A DNA stretch of 64,000 bases from Methylocystis sp. IM3 (GCF_038070105.1 NZ_JBBPBZ010000002.1:186001-250000), one strand, 5' to 3'. Shown: positions 8,718-17,723, numbered from the stretch's first letter. Program-made: numbers and translations. The notes: generated by a model not told the origin, from the letters alone.

Positions 8718-9575
8718 TCAACCATTTTTGCGCGCGCTTGCCAAGATGGACCGGAGAGAATCTGCAAAAAGCACTGCGACGGTCAGGTCCGCGCTCGTGC
8801 CTGGATTGAAACGACTTTCCTTCAATTCGCGGTCGAAATCCAGGGCCAGTGCAAAGGCTTCTTCGGGCGCCGCCGCTTCGATGGCGCGCCGTCTGCGCGC
8901 CGCCTCCGCGCAGACGGCGCGGGCCGTCTGGTCCCCATATTTGCGCGCGATGTGGCTGTCTGGGAAGGCGGCGAGAAAGGCGAGATAAACTTCGAGCGTC
9001 GCGCGCGGCGCGTCGTGGCCGCGCGCGCGGGCGCGCTCGAGCGCGGCCAGGCCCAGGCCGAAAACATCGGCGAAGTCGTGGGCGTATTGATAGCCGATGC
9101 GGTCGCGCGGCGCGGCGGCGCGCATCGCTTCGAGCAAAGTGGTTTGCGCCGGGCCGGAAACGTCGTGCGCCTCCGCTTCGCCGAGCCCCGCCGGATTGGC
9201 GCGCAGGATGGCGTGAAACGCGGCTTGCGCGTCGGCGACGTCGAGCGCGGCCAGCACGCGGGCAGTCTCGCGCGCGAGATCGGCGCTCCTTGCGGTCAGC
9301 GCCGCTTCGGCGAGCGGCGCGCAGAGCAGCACGATGCCGAGATTGGTGTTCTGGCCGACGGCCGCCCAGGTCGCTTCGACCGCGCCCAGGATGCGCGCGC
9401 CGACGCTTGCGCCTATGGCGGCGATGTGCGGCGCGGCGGCGCGGGCGCTACGAATGAAATCCTCCGCCTCCATGCCATGGCCCGGCGCAAAATGATGGAC
9501 ATTGCCGGGCTTGGGCGCGGCGAGCTCCGCCTCGCAGGCGGCGATGAAGGCGTGCGCGACGGTTTGCTCCATCAC
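8718..9575 (-). CDS. CitG/MdcB-like (triphosphoribosyl-dephospho-CoA synthase family) H4MPT-linked protein
   Basis: This 285-residue protein of the CitG superfamily (COG1767) corresponds to the gene called orf7 in the M. extorquens H4MPT cluster. Family motifs seen are AAPKPGNVH near residue 20, which matches the KPGxV loop, and SADLTVAVLFADSL near the C terminus. It lies three bases after the ATP-grasp gene. No citrate- or malonate-lyase genes are nearby, so a step in H4MPT or methanofuran assembly is more likely than prosthetic-group synthesis. The precise reaction is unknown. Confidence 0.85.
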   Translation of the reverse strand: MMEQTVAHAFIAACEAELAAPKPGNVHHFAPGHGMEAEDFIRSARAAAPHIAAIGASVGARILGAVEATWAAVGQNTNLGIVLLCAPLAEAALTARSADLARETARVLAALDVADAQAAFHAILRANPAGLGEAEAHDVSGPAQTTLLEAMRAAAPRDRIGYQYAHDFADVFGLGLAALERARARGHDAPRATLEVYLAFLAAFPDSHIARKYGDQTARAVCAEAARRRRAIEAAAPEEAFALALDFDRELKESRFNPGTSADLTVAVLFADSLRSILASARKNG

Positions 9576-9578
9576 GGC

Positions 9579-10520
9579 CTACCCTGTTCCTGCGGGGAGA
9601 GTGGACGGACGCGAGGCGCAACAGGACAACGCATCCGCGGCGAGCCGCTCGGCGATCGAAAAGGGCGTGATCCGTTGCAGCCCGCTCCAGCCGGGCATGC
9701 TGTTGACTTCGAGCGCCATGGGCCGCCCTTGCGCGTCGGCGATGAGATCGACGCCCGCGACGAAGGTTCCCATCGCCTGCGCGGCGGCGAGCGCCATCTC
9801 GCGCTCCGCCGGGGTCGGCGTGACGGCGACGGGCTTCGCGCCCTGCCGGACATTGGTGATCCAGTGGCTGGAGCGCCGTTTCATCGCGGCGACGATCTCG
9901 CCGCCCGAGACGAGAAGACGCATGTCCTCGTAAGGCGGCCGCGCCGGACCGACGAAGCGCTGGAGGTAGAAGACGCCGCGCGCCTCTTCGAGGGAGGGGA
10001 TGTCGCCTTCCGTTTCGACGAGCCGCAGGCCCCAGCCCTGAGCGCCGAACAGCGGCTTCATCACCAGCGGGCCGCGCGCGCATTCGCGTCTTGCGATCGC
10101 GCGCGCCTGCGCCAGCGACTGGGTGGCGAAGGTCTCGGGCGCGGGGACGCCGGCCTTCGCGAGCAGGAAGCTCGCCATGCTCTTGTCGGTGCAGCGCTCG
10201 ATGGCGCGCGCGCCATTGACGAGGGGGACGCCGAGCGCCTCCAGCGCATGCAGCACGCCGAGCCGCATGGTGATGGCTTCGAGCGAGCCGTCGCCGATGG
10301 CCCGCACCACGGCGAGGTCGGGCAGACCGTGGAAGCCGGGGATGGCGAGGGCGTGGGGGCGGGTCGTGTCGATGCGGCAGGCGGCGAGCCGCACGGCGAC
10401 AGGGGCCGCGCCCAGCGCGCGAAAGGCCGAAAGCGTGTGCTCGACATGCCAGTCGAGCTTGTCGGTGAAAATGGCGACGCGCGGCTTTTCCCGCGCGGCG
10501 CCTCTCGCGCGCGTGGTCAT
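9579..10520 (-). CDS. RimK-like ATP-grasp protein of the H4MPT gene cluster
   Basis: This 313-residue ATP-grasp ligase of the RimK type (COG0189) corresponds to orf5 of methylotroph H4MPT clusters. The nucleotide-binding lysine segment is VMKPLFGAQGWG, and the magnesium-binding DLIADAQGRPMALEVNSMPG closes the domain. Family members add amino acids, often glutamate, to an acceptor. A role in C1-cofactor side-chain synthesis is inferred from gene order. Its ATG at 10520 lies inside a palindromic repeat copy (see 10516-10667), and no better start is visible. Confidence 0.87.
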   Translation of the reverse strand: MTTRARGAAREKPRVAIFTDKLDWHVEHTLSAFRALGAAPVAVRLAACRIDTTRPHALAIPGFHGLPDLAVVRAIGDGSLEAITMRLGVLHALEALGVPLVNGARAIERCTDKSMASFLLAKAGVPAPETFATQSLAQARAIARRECARGPLVMKPLFGAQGWGLRLVETEGDIPSLEEARGVFYLQRFVGPARPPYEDMRLLVSGGEIVAAMKRRSSHWITNVRQGAKPVAVTPTPAEREMALAAAQAMGTFVAGVDLIADAQGRPMALEVNSMPGWSGLQRITPFSIAERLAADALSCCASRPSTLPAGTG

Positions 10521-10667
10521 GGCCGGGCTTGTCCCGGCGTTGCGCGCCGGAAGGGTCCGCGCCGCGCTCCCGCGAAAGTTTTCCGGGCGCCCGCGGCGGC
10601 GCGGCCTGTTGGAGACATCTCAATTCCAGATGGGCGCGAATATGGCCGGGACGCGCCCGGCCATGAC
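10516..10667. repeat. Inverted pair of REP-like GTCATGGCCGGG elements between mch and the ATP-grasp gene
   Basis: The sequence GTCATGGCCGGGCTTGTCCCGGC starts at 10516. A related copy on the opposite strand lies at 10641-10667, where ATGGCCGGG and CCCGGCCAT form a 9-bp hairpin around five bases (10642-10664). The second copy follows the mch stop and could act as a transcript end or processing site. The first overlaps the start codon of the next gene. The pattern resembles small palindromic repeats spread through alphaproteobacterial genomes. Confidence 0.6.
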
Positions 10668-10691
10668 GCTGAAGTGGAGGCGGCGCGCGCC

Positions 10692-11669
10692 TCAGCCTCC
10701 GAAGGACTTGTCGAGCAGCGCCTCGTCGATCCGGCCGGCGCGGAAGGTCTCGCCGGTCTCGACCGCGGTGACCAGCGCCTCGGCGGGCGAAAACAGGCTG
10801 CCGTCGATCTTGTAGAAGTCGCCCTTGTAGGCCTTGAAGATTTCCGCGAAAGGCTGGCCGTAGTCGCGAGAATTGCTGCTCGGCAGCTTTTCGGCGAGCT
10901 CCTTGGCCGCCGAGGCCGGACCTTTCACGAAGAGATGGGCGCGGCCGGCGTAGATGATGGCGTCATTGGTGCGGCCCATCGCCTGTACGAAATCGGGATG
11001 CGGGGGAGAGAGCGGCGCGGTCGCCACGCCGTCGACGATGTTCTCCAGCGGGAAGTGCAGCTCATGCGCCTTGTGCAGCGCGACTTCCAGCACCCGCCCG
11101 ACGACCTGCACGCTGCCCGCGAGCGACTGCGTCGGCGCATAGACGAAGGCGACCTTGTCGGGCGAGACGTCGGATTTCGACGCCACCTTCTCGACGACTT
11201 CCCGCGGCGGCGGCGAGCCGGATTCGAGCACGATGGTCACGCGGTCGGCGCGGTCCTTGTAGGAGAGCTCCTCGAAGAGCTTCTCGACGCGCGCCTGGGC
11301 GCGGCCGGGGCCGGAGCCGAGCGCAAAGAACTTCTCGTGCTGGAGGCTCCAGCCGGCATATTGGCTGGCGAGGCAGGCGACGACCGGATCATTGCTCGAA
11401 ACCGTCAGCCAGAACGGCCATTTCGAGGCGCCCGGCGCCGGCGACAGCGTGACCTTGCCGAGCCCGCCCATGCAGATTTCGGTGAGCAGCAGGCCGGCGT
11501 CGATCCCGCCCGCCGCCTTGGCGCCCGCGTCGATGAGCAACTCCCCGAGGCTGCCGTGCGAGACGGCGACGCGGTACCGCCCGGCGCCCGCGACCAGCCG
11601 GTCGACGATCTCGCCCGCGAGAGTGTTCACGCTGGCCGTCACGCGGCCTGAGTTTTCGCTTGCGCTCAC
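10692..11669 (-). CDS. mch: Methenyltetrahydromethanopterin cyclohydrolase
   Basis: This protein has about 325 residues from a GTG start at 11669, which is preceded by GGAAGGA. An ATG farther upstream (11744) adds 25 atypical residues and is rejected. Mch hydrolyses methenyl-H4MPT to formyl-H4MPT, the step after methylene-H4MPT dehydrogenase in formaldehyde oxidation. Characteristic stretches are [35 protein letters not shown] and [16 protein letters not shown]. It leads the minus-strand H4MPT cluster. The dehydrogenase gene mtdB is not in this window. Confidence 0.95.
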   Translation of the reverse strand: MSASENSGRVTASVNTLAGEIVDRLVAGAGRYRVAVSHGSLGELLIDAGAKAAGGIDAGLLLTEICMGGLGKVTLSPAPGASKWPFWLTVSSNDPVVACLASQYAGWSLQHEKFFALGSGPGRAQARVEKLFEELSYKDRADRVTIVLESGSPPPREVVEKVASKSDVSPDKVAFVYAPTQSLAGSVQVVGRVLEVALHKAHELHFPLENIVDGVATAPLSPPHPDFVQAMGRTNDAIIYAGRAHLFVKGPASAAKELAEKLPSSNSRDYGQPFAEIFKAYKGDFYKIDGSLFSPAEALVTAVETGETFRAGRIDEALLDKSFGG

Positions 11670-11891
11670 TTGTGGTCCTTCCCTCGAAACGCCCGGTGGC
11701 TCTACCGGTCTTGTTTTCGCCACATTAACTTCTGGAGGCGTCAATCCGCCGGCGCGGGCGGAACTTATCGGGCTTCGCCGCGAAACGAAAGCGGCTCGTG
11801 GGGCGTTATAGACGGAGATTTGAGACCTCCGTCACACGGGTGTCAGATACGGGCTCTAGCGCCGCCGCGACCTGGATTTTTGGGGATGGTT

Positions 11892-12050
11892 ATGGACGAT
11901 CCTTTTGACCGCCGCGCTTCGGCCCCAGGGGCCAAGAGCCTCTCTTCGCGAGACGTCGTGATGGTTCTGGCCGCGGTCGCGGCGATCGTCTTCGCCAATG
12001 TCGGCGTCGTGCGGGCGCTCGACGTCGCGCTCGACGTCCTCCACCGGTAA
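11892..12050 (+). CDS. Small single-span membrane protein, unknown
   Basis: This is a 52-residue frame from 11892 (or 54 from 11886). A charged N terminus (MDDPFDRRA) is followed by one hydrophobic segment, VVMVLAAVAAIVFANVGVVRAL. GGGG lies a few bases upstream. It is divergent from mch. I do not recognise it and it may not be a gene. Confidence 0.4.
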   Translation: MDDPFDRRASAPGAKSLSSRDVVMVLAAVAAIVFANVGVVRALDVALDVLHR

Positions 12051-12173
12051 GTCGGCGAAGACTGCCCCTATCTATCAGGCATAAAATACAAATTCTGACT
12101 GCGGCCGTAGTCGCGCGTAAAGAGACGCTCGATTTCTTGGCAGAAACCATCGTTTTTTTGTCATTGTGCGTAT

Positions 12174-12189
12174 TTGTCGCAGGCGACAA
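12174..12189 (+). promoter_or_regulatory. Palindrome immediately upstream of the GlxA-type regulator
   Basis: TTGTCGC and GCGACAA form perfect 7-base arms around AG, ending nine bases before the ATG at 12199. A second TTGTC half occurs 16 bases upstream (12158-12162). The region is AT-rich compared with its surroundings. An operator for autoregulation, or a hairpin covering the translation start, is inferred. Confidence 0.45.
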
Positions 12190-12198
12190 GATGGGCGC

Positions 12199-13263
12199 AT
12201 GTCTTTTGATAACATTCCATTCGACCGAAATCTGCTTTCCAGAGAGAGGCGCCCAGACAGCGCGAGGCGCGTTCGCAAGATCGGTTTCCTGATCTTCGCC
12301 GACTTCGAAATTCTTGATCTTTCCGGTCCTCTTGACGCTTTTTACTACGCCGACCGGGTTCTGTGCCTGAAGGGACGTGAAAGCGAACCGGGCTATGAGA
12401 CGATCGTCATCGCCGCGGCGAAAGGCATGGTCGCCGCCAAATGCGGCCTCGAGGTCGCGGCGCCATGGGCGTGCGGCGACATTGTCGAGGGGCTGGATAC
12501 GCTTGTCGTCGTCGGCGGCGAAGGCGCCATGGCGGCGAGCGCCGACGACGAACTGATCGACTGGATCAAGCGCATGGCGACGCGCACGCGGCGGCTGGCG
12601 TCGATCTGCACCGGCGCTTTCCTCCTCGCGAGCGCCGGACTTCTCGACCATCGCAAGGTCACGACCCACTGGCTGTATTGCGACGCGCTGGCGAGCGCCT
12701 ATCCCAAGCTCCGCGTCGAGCCCAACCGCATCTTCGTGCGCGACGGCGGCGTCTACACCTCGGGGGGCATCACGGCGGGGATCGATCTGGCGCTGACGCT
12801 GATCGAGGAAGACCTCGGGCGCGAGATTCCCCGTCAGGTGGCGGGCCTGATGGTGGTGTTCCTGCGCCGCCCCGGCGGACAGGCGCAATTCAGTCCCTTT
12901 CTGGAAGACGCGAACGCCGGCGGGCGGGACATCGCAGAGCTCAAGGCCTGGGTCGTCGCCAACTGTCACCTCGATCTCACCGTCGAGCGGCTGGCCGACC
13001 ACGCGGCGATGAGCCCGCGCAATTTCGCGCGCCGCTTTCTCGCCGAGACGGGAATGACGCCGGCGCGCTTCGTCGAGCGCGCGCGGGTCGAAGCAGCGCG
13101 CTGCCGGCTCGAACAGTCGAACCTCCCCTTGAGCGCCATTGCGCAGGCCTGCGGTTTCGCCACACCGGAACGCCTGCGGCGGGCCTTCAAGCGCCACCTG
13201 GACGTGGGGCCGCTCGAATATCGCGATCGCTTTCAATCAAGTTTCATCGAGCCATGGGGGTAG
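12199..13263 (+). CDS. GlxA-family transcriptional regulator (DJ-1/PfpI plus AraC-type HTH)
   Basis: This 354-residue regulator has an N-terminal DJ-1/PfpI (class I amidotransferase-like) domain at about residues 25-200. In it, SICTGAFLLASAGLL carries the nucleophile-elbow cysteine. The C-terminal AraC pair of helix-turn-helix motifs spans about residues 245-345 (LTVERLADHAAMSPRNFARR and SAIAQACGFATPERLRRAF). The start at 12199 omits an arginine-rich upstream extension. The stop is two bases from the hoxX ATG, so the two are almost certainly co-transcribed. It probably controls its own operon. The inducing ligand is unknown. Confidence 0.9.
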   Translation: MSFDNIPFDRNLLSRERRPDSARRVRKIGFLIFADFEILDLSGPLDAFYYADRVLCLKGRESEPGYETIVIAAAKGMVAAKCGLEVAAPWACGDIVEGLDTLVVVGGEGAMAASADDELIDWIKRMATRTRRLASICTGAFLLASAGLLDHRKVTTHWLYCDALASAYPKLRVEPNRIFVRDGGVYTSGGITAGIDLALTLIEEDLGREIPRQVAGLMVVFLRRPGGQAQFSPFLEDANAGGRDIAELKAWVVANCHLDLTVERLADHAAMSPRNFARRFLAETGMTPARFVERARVEAARCRLEQSNLPLSAIAQACGFATPERLRRAFKRHLDVGPLEYRDRFQSSFIEPWG

Positions 13264-13265
13264 CC

Positions 13266-15047
13266 ATGCGTATTTTATTTTTGACTTCGGCGCACAACAG
13301 CCTGAGCCAGCGCCTGCTGATCGATCTGACCGACCGGGGGCACGCCATTTCGGTCGCCCTTGCGGAGAGCGAGGCGGCCATGCTCGACGCGGCCAAGCGG
13401 GAAACTCCCGATCTGATCGTCGCGCCCATGCTCAAGGCGGCCGTGCCGGAGGCGATCTGGCGGCGCCGCGTCTGTCTGATCGTGCATCCGGGGATCGTGG
13501 GCGACCGCGGGCCGTCCTCGCTCGACTGGGCGATCATGGAAGGGGAAAAACGCTGGGGCGTCACCGTGCTGCAGGCGGTCGCCGAAATGGACGCGGGGCC
13601 GATCTGGGCGACTCGCGAATTTCCCCTCCCGCCGGTCGCCGACGCCAAGGGCAGCCTTTACCGCAACGCCGTGACGGAAGCCGCCGCGGCCGCCGTGCTG
13701 GAGGCGGTCGAGAAATTTCGCTCCGGCGCGTTCCGGCCCGAGCCTCTCGATTATTCCCGGCCCGAGACGCGCGGGCGCCTGCGGCCGACCATGACTCAGA
13801 AGGACCGCGCAATCGACTGGTCGCGCGACCGCACGGATACGGTCCTGCGCAAAATCCGTGCGGCGGACAGCGCTCCAGGCGTGCTGGACGAACTCTTCGG
13901 CCTGCCGGTCTTTCTTTACGGCGTGCATGGCGAAGACCGGCTGAAAGGGGCGCCGGGCGAGGTCGTCGCCAGGCGCGACGGCGCCATCTGCCGGGCGACG
14001 GTCGACGGCGCCGTCTGGATCAGCCATCTGAAACTCAAGAGCGGCGCGCCCGAGACCGATTGCCGCTTCTTCACGCCGGCGCATGGCTGCGCCTTTTGCG
14101 CGGAGGCGTTCTGCCCGGTTTCGGGCGTCAAGCTGCCGGCGACGCAGATTCTCGGGCCGCTTCTCTCTGGCGTCCCGGAGTCGGTGCTTCCGGTCGTGGA
14201 TGCGAGCGAGCACAGGAGCTATCGGGAAATTCGCTACGTCGAGCGCGACGACGTCGGCCACATCCATTTCGACTTCTACAATGGCGCGATGTGCACGCAG
14301 CAATGCTACCGGCTGCGCGACACTTTTCTCTTCGCGCGCAGCCGGCCGACGCGGGCGATCGTCCTGCATGGCGGCAAGGATTTCTTCTCCAACGGCATCC
14401 ATCTCAATGTCATCGAGGCGGCCGCCGATCCGGCGCTCGAATCCTGGCGCAACATCAACGCCATCGACGATCTCCTGCATGAAATTCTCAACACCATGTC
14501 CCATGTCGTCGTCGCCGCGATCTGCGGCAACGCCGGCGCCGGCGGGGCGATCCTGGCGCTGGCGGCGGATCGCGTCGTGGCGCGTGAGGGCGTCGTGCTC
14601 AATCCCCATTATCGCAGCATGGGCGGGCTCTACGGCTCGGAATACTGGACCTATGTCCTGCCGCAGCGGGTCGGCGCGGCCCGCGCGCGGGAGCTGACCG
14701 AAGCGTGCCGGCCGATGGGCGCGCGCGAAGCCCTTTCGATCGGCTTCGTGGACGAGGTCGTGGCGGGCGACCCCGACGGGTTCCAGCGCGAGGCGACGGC
14801 GCGGGCGGTCGACATCGCGCGGCGGCCCGATTTCTGGACTCTCTTACGCGACAAGCATGAAAGGCGCGTGCGCGACGAGCGCGCGAAACCGCTCGCCGCC
14901 TATCGGGCCGAGGAGCTCGCGCGCATGAAGGCGAATTTCTTCGGGCCGGACCCGGCCTATCACCGGGCGCGCGAGACATTCGTCTTCAAGGGACGTCCGC
15001 CGGCGAGACCCCAGCCCGCGCCGCGTCCCGCGGTCGCCACGGTCTAG
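13266..15047 (+). CDS. hoxX: HoxX-type hydrogenase maturation / CO-producing protein
   Basis: The 593-residue two-domain protein matches HoxX in length. The N-terminal formyltransferase-like domain (about 1-270) contains HPGIVGDRGPSSLDW at 74-88. The C-terminal enoyl-CoA-hydratase-like domain (about 290-560) has FFSNGIHLN, GNAGAGGAILALAADRV and GLYGSEYWTYVLPQRVG. HoxX makes carbon monoxide from a formyl donor, via formyl-CoA, for the active site of oxygen-tolerant [NiFe] hydrogenases. It is coupled to the GlxA regulator. No hydrogenase structural or hyp genes lie in the window, so it either serves a remote locus or does something else with C1 units. Confidence 0.9.
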   Translation: MRILFLTSAHNSLSQRLLIDLTDRGHAISVALAESEAAMLDAAKRETPDLIVAPMLKAAVPEAIWRRRVCLIVHPGIVGDRGPSSLDWAIMEGEKRWGVTVLQAVAEMDAGPIWATREFPLPPVADAKGSLYRNAVTEAAAAAVLEAVEKFRSGAFRPEPLDYSRPETRGRLRPTMTQKDRAIDWSRDRTDTVLRKIRAADSAPGVLDELFGLPVFLYGVHGEDRLKGAPGEVVARRDGAICRATVDGAVWISHLKLKSGAPETDCRFFTPAHGCAFCAEAFCPVSGVKLPATQILGPLLSGVPESVLPVVDASEHRSYREIRYVERDDVGHIHFDFYNGAMCTQQCYRLRDTFLFARSRPTRAIVLHGGKDFFSNGIHLNVIEAAADPALESWRNINAIDDLLHEILNTMSHVVVAAICGNAGAGGAILALAADRVVAREGVVLNPHYRSMGGLYGSEYWTYVLPQRVGAARARELTEACRPMGAREALSIGFVDEVVAGDPDGFQREATARAVDIARRPDFWTLLRDKHERRVRDERAKPLAAYRAEELARMKANFFGPDPAYHRARETFVFKGRPPARPQPAPRPAVATV

Positions 15048-15869
15048 CTAGGGCGGGGTGAAATCGAGGGCGACGCCGCCGGCCATGGGCGCGTCGCCTT
15101 TCTCCTTCGCGTCGGCGAGGCGGTCGAGGCGGATGAGGGCGAGGCCCGCGCCGCCAATGGCCGAGCCGGTGACCCCGATGTCGAGATCGCCGGCGCGGAT
15201 CGCTTCTCCGGGCGCCGGCGCGGGGCCGGCGGCGCGGTAGGGGACGACGCGCTTTCGCACCTGAGCGCGGTGCTTCATGCGTGACACCACCTCCTGGCCG
15301 ACATAGCAGCCCTTGGTGAAATCGAGGCCCGCGAAGAGATCCATGTCGGCCTCGTGCGGAAACGCGTCGCCGTAGGAGAAGTCGACGCCGCCCTCGGGCG
15401 CGCCGGCCTCGATGCGGCGGGCCTCGTATTCCGCGCGGGCGCCGGATGCGGCGATTTTCCCCTTTTCGGCGATCGCCCGCCAGCCGAGCGCCGCCGCGCG
15501 CGGATCGGGCGCGAGCGCCAGCGCCTCGATCGGCGGACGCGCCGTCGCAACGGGAAAGGCGATCGAGTCGAGGCTGTCGCTTCGATCGGCGAGCGCCACT
15601 TTGGCGCGCAGCTTGTACATGTTCAGCCGTTTCAGGAGATCGGCCGCAAGCGAGAGCGGACAGTCGAGCAGAAAGCGGTCCCCGCCGAGCGAGAAAACGA
15701 GAAAATCGCAAATGATCTTACCCTGCGGGGTAAGCAGGGCGGCGAAGCGCGCCTCGCCGGGCGCGAGCCCCGTGACGTCGTTCGTCACGAGATTGTGGAG
15801 GAACTTGGCCGCGTCCTCGCCCGAGACCTCGATCACGCCGCGGTCCGCCAGCACTATCGCCGTCGTCAT
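15048..15869 (-). CDS. ygfZ: YgfZ/GcvT-domain protein for iron-sulfur cluster repair
   Basis: This 273-residue folate-binding protein is related to the aminomethyltransferase GcvT. The YgfZ signature KGCYVGQEVVSRMKHRA is present with its essential cysteine. YgfZ helps maintain certain [4Fe-4S] enzymes in the cytoplasm. The start is placed at 15869 (MTTAIVLADRG); the ATG at 15902 adds 11 unlikely residues. It abuts hoxX tail to tail and is divergent from the dihydroorotase-family gene. Confidence 0.88.
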   Translation of the reverse strand: MTTAIVLADRGVIEVSGEDAAKFLHNLVTNDVTGLAPGEARFAALLTPQGKIICDFLVFSLGGDRFLLDCPLSLAADLLKRLNMYKLRAKVALADRSDSLDSIAFPVATARPPIEALALAPDPRAAALGWRAIAEKGKIAASGARAEYEARRIEAGAPEGGVDFSYGDAFPHEADMDLFAGLDFTKGCYVGQEVVSRMKHRAQVRKRVVPYRAAGPAPAPGEAIRAGDLDIGVTGSAIGGAGLALIRLDRLADAKEKGDAPMAGGVALDFTPP

Positions 15870-15963
15870 GTCTTTCTTTTCCCAGGAACGCGCGCCGCGC
15901 ATGCTTGGCGCGCCGCCGACTTGTGCTTATCTAGATCGAATTCCGAAAAGCGAGGCGCCATTC

Positions 15964-17289
15964 ATGCCGCAAAGTTTCGATGTCATCCTCTCCGGCGGCG
16001 TGCTCGTCAACCAGGACGGGGAAGGGCGGCGCGACCTGGGCGTGCGCGACGGCAAGATCGCCGAGATCGGCGACCTCTCCCGCGCGTCGGCGGGTGAGAC
16101 GATCGATTGCACGGGCCTGCACATTCTGCCCGGCGTCGTCGACACGCAGGTGCATTTTCGCGAGCCGGGACTTTCTCACAAGGAAGATCTCGAATCGGGC
16201 TCGCGCAGCGCGGTCATGGGCGGCGTGACGGCGGTTTTCGAAATGCCGAACACCAATCCGCTCACGGCCGGCGCGGCCGAGCTCGCCGACAAGGTGGCGC
16301 GCGGGACCAGCCGGATGCATTGCGACTTCGCCTTCTGGGTCGGCGGCACGCATGAGAACGCCAAGGATCTCGCCGAGCTGGAGCGCCTGCCGGGGGCCGT
16401 CGGCATCAAGGTCTTCATGGGCTCCTCGACCGGCTCGCTGCTCATCGCCGACGACGCGGGCGTCGCAGAGGTGCTGTCCCATACGAGACGGCGCGCCGCC
16501 TTCCACAGCGAGGACGAGGCGCGGCTCAACGAACGCAAGAGCCTGCGCGTCGAGGGCGATCCGTCGAGCCATCCGGTGTGGCGCGACGTCGAGACTGCGC
16601 TGCGCTCGACGCGGCGCCTGCTCGCCATCGCGCGGGAAAAGCGCGCGCTCATCCATGTGCTGCATGTGACGACCGCCGAGGAGATCGAGCTGCTCGCCGC
16701 GCACAAGGATCTGGCGAGCGTCGAAGTCACCCCCAATCACCTGGTGCTCGACGCCGAGGCTTATAAGCGCATGGGGACGCTGGCGCAGATGAACCCGCCG
16801 GTTCGCGAGGCGCGCCATCGCGACGCGCTGTGGGAGGGCCTGCGGCAGGGCGTCGTCGACGTGATCGGCTCCGACCACGCGCCCCATACGCTGGAGGAGA
16901 AGGCGCAGCCCTATCCCAAAAGCCCCTCCGGCATGACGGGCGTGCAGACCCTCGTGCCGCTGCTGCTCGACGCGGTGAACGCCGGCAAGCTGACGCTCGC
17001 CCGTTTCGTCGATCTGACCAGCGCCGGCCCCTTGCGCCTCTTCGGCATGGCCGGCAAGGGCCGCGTCGCGAAAGGCTATGACGCCGACCTAACCATCGTC
17101 GATCTGAAGCGCCGGCAGACCATCCGCAACGACTGGATCGCCTCGCGCGTCGGCTGGACCCCCTTCGACGGCATGGAGGTCACGGGCTGGCCAGTGGGAA
17201 CCTTCGTGCGCGGCGCCAAGGTGATGTGGGAGGGCGAGCTCGTCACGCCCGCGACCGGCCGCCCGGTGCGCTTCCAGGCGGCGCTGTGA
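15964..17289 (+). CDS. pyrC: Dihydroorotase family protein (alphaproteobacterial PyrC-like)
   Basis: This 441-residue cyclic amidohydrolase fits class I dihydroorotase, which closes carbamoyl-aspartate to dihydroorotate in pyrimidine synthesis. Blocks include LPGVVDTQVHFREPG, GIKVFMGSS (candidate carboxylated lysine K149), AAFHSEDEARLNERKS, IHVLHVTT and VIGSDHAPHT (D304). The usual HxH metal pair reads Q62-V-H64, so the first histidine is glutamine. I recall the same change in rhizobial proteins annotated as dihydroorotase, so it is probably a lineage feature, not damage. No pyrB is adjacent. A related hydantoinase-like activity cannot be excluded. Confidence 0.82.
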   Translation: MPQSFDVILSGGVLVNQDGEGRRDLGVRDGKIAEIGDLSRASAGETIDCTGLHILPGVVDTQVHFREPGLSHKEDLESGSRSAVMGGVTAVFEMPNTNPLTAGAAELADKVARGTSRMHCDFAFWVGGTHENAKDLAELERLPGAVGIKVFMGSSTGSLLIADDAGVAEVLSHTRRRAAFHSEDEARLNERKSLRVEGDPSSHPVWRDVETALRSTRRLLAIAREKRALIHVLHVTTAEEIELLAAHKDLASVEVTPNHLVLDAEAYKRMGTLAQMNPPVREARHRDALWEGLRQGVVDVIGSDHAPHTLEEKAQPYPKSPSGMTGVQTLVPLLLDAVNAGKLTLARFVDLTSAGPLRLFGMAGKGRVAKGYDADLTIVDLKRRQTIRNDWIASRVGWTPFDGMEVTGWPVGTFVRGAKVMWEGELVTPATGRPVRFQAAL

Positions 17290-17306
17290 TCTCTCGCGGA
17301 AGCTGA

Positions 17307-17645
17307 TTACTCGGAACAGCGCGCGCGGGCGCCGGTTCTCAGTTCCGTCAGCTCGGCGGTGATGCGCAGGCCGTTGTTCACCTTGAGGGCGACGATGGGA
17401 TTGGCGAAGCCGAAACGATAGTCGCGCTTCATGGGATAGGAGCGGCCGTCGTTCGCCACATAGAAGCAAAAGGAGCTGTATTCGGGATTGGCCAGGCGCG
17501 AAATGGAGCAGTGGATCTCGTAAGCGAGCGGCGCGCAGTGGAGCGCGACATCCTTGTTGGGGACGTTCCAGTTGGGAGAGGCGACCGACCCGGCCAATGC
17601 GGGAGACGCCGCCAGCGGCGCCAAGAACACCCAGCGAAGCGTCAT
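17307..17645 (-). CDS. Small exported protein, unknown
   Basis: This is a 112-residue protein with a signal peptide ending SPALAG. The mature part has four cysteines, in LHCAP, IHCSIS, SFCFYV and the terminal ARCSE, suggesting two disulfides. I do not recognise a family. It lies convergent to the dihydroorotase-family gene and upstream of the glycine-rich protein gene on the same strand. Confidence 0.65.
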   Translation of the reverse strand: MTLRWVFLAPLAASPALAGSVASPNWNVPNKDVALHCAPLAYEIHCSISRLANPEYSSFCFYVANDGRSYPMKRDYRFGFANPIVALKVNNGLRITAELTELRTGARARCSE

Positions 17646-17723
17646 CTTTTGTCCTTCGTCTGCGGCCGCTGACTGCGGCCGCAGATCTATCGCGAGCCCT
17701 GGAGGCTAATCTATGTCAGGCGG

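Noticed and set aside
8082..11651. Very long open frame (over 1100 codons) on the plus strand opposite the fae-mch cluster
   Set aside because: High GC removes stop codons from antisense frames. The translation is Arg/Gly/Ala-rich with no family motif, and the minus strand holds complete known genes.
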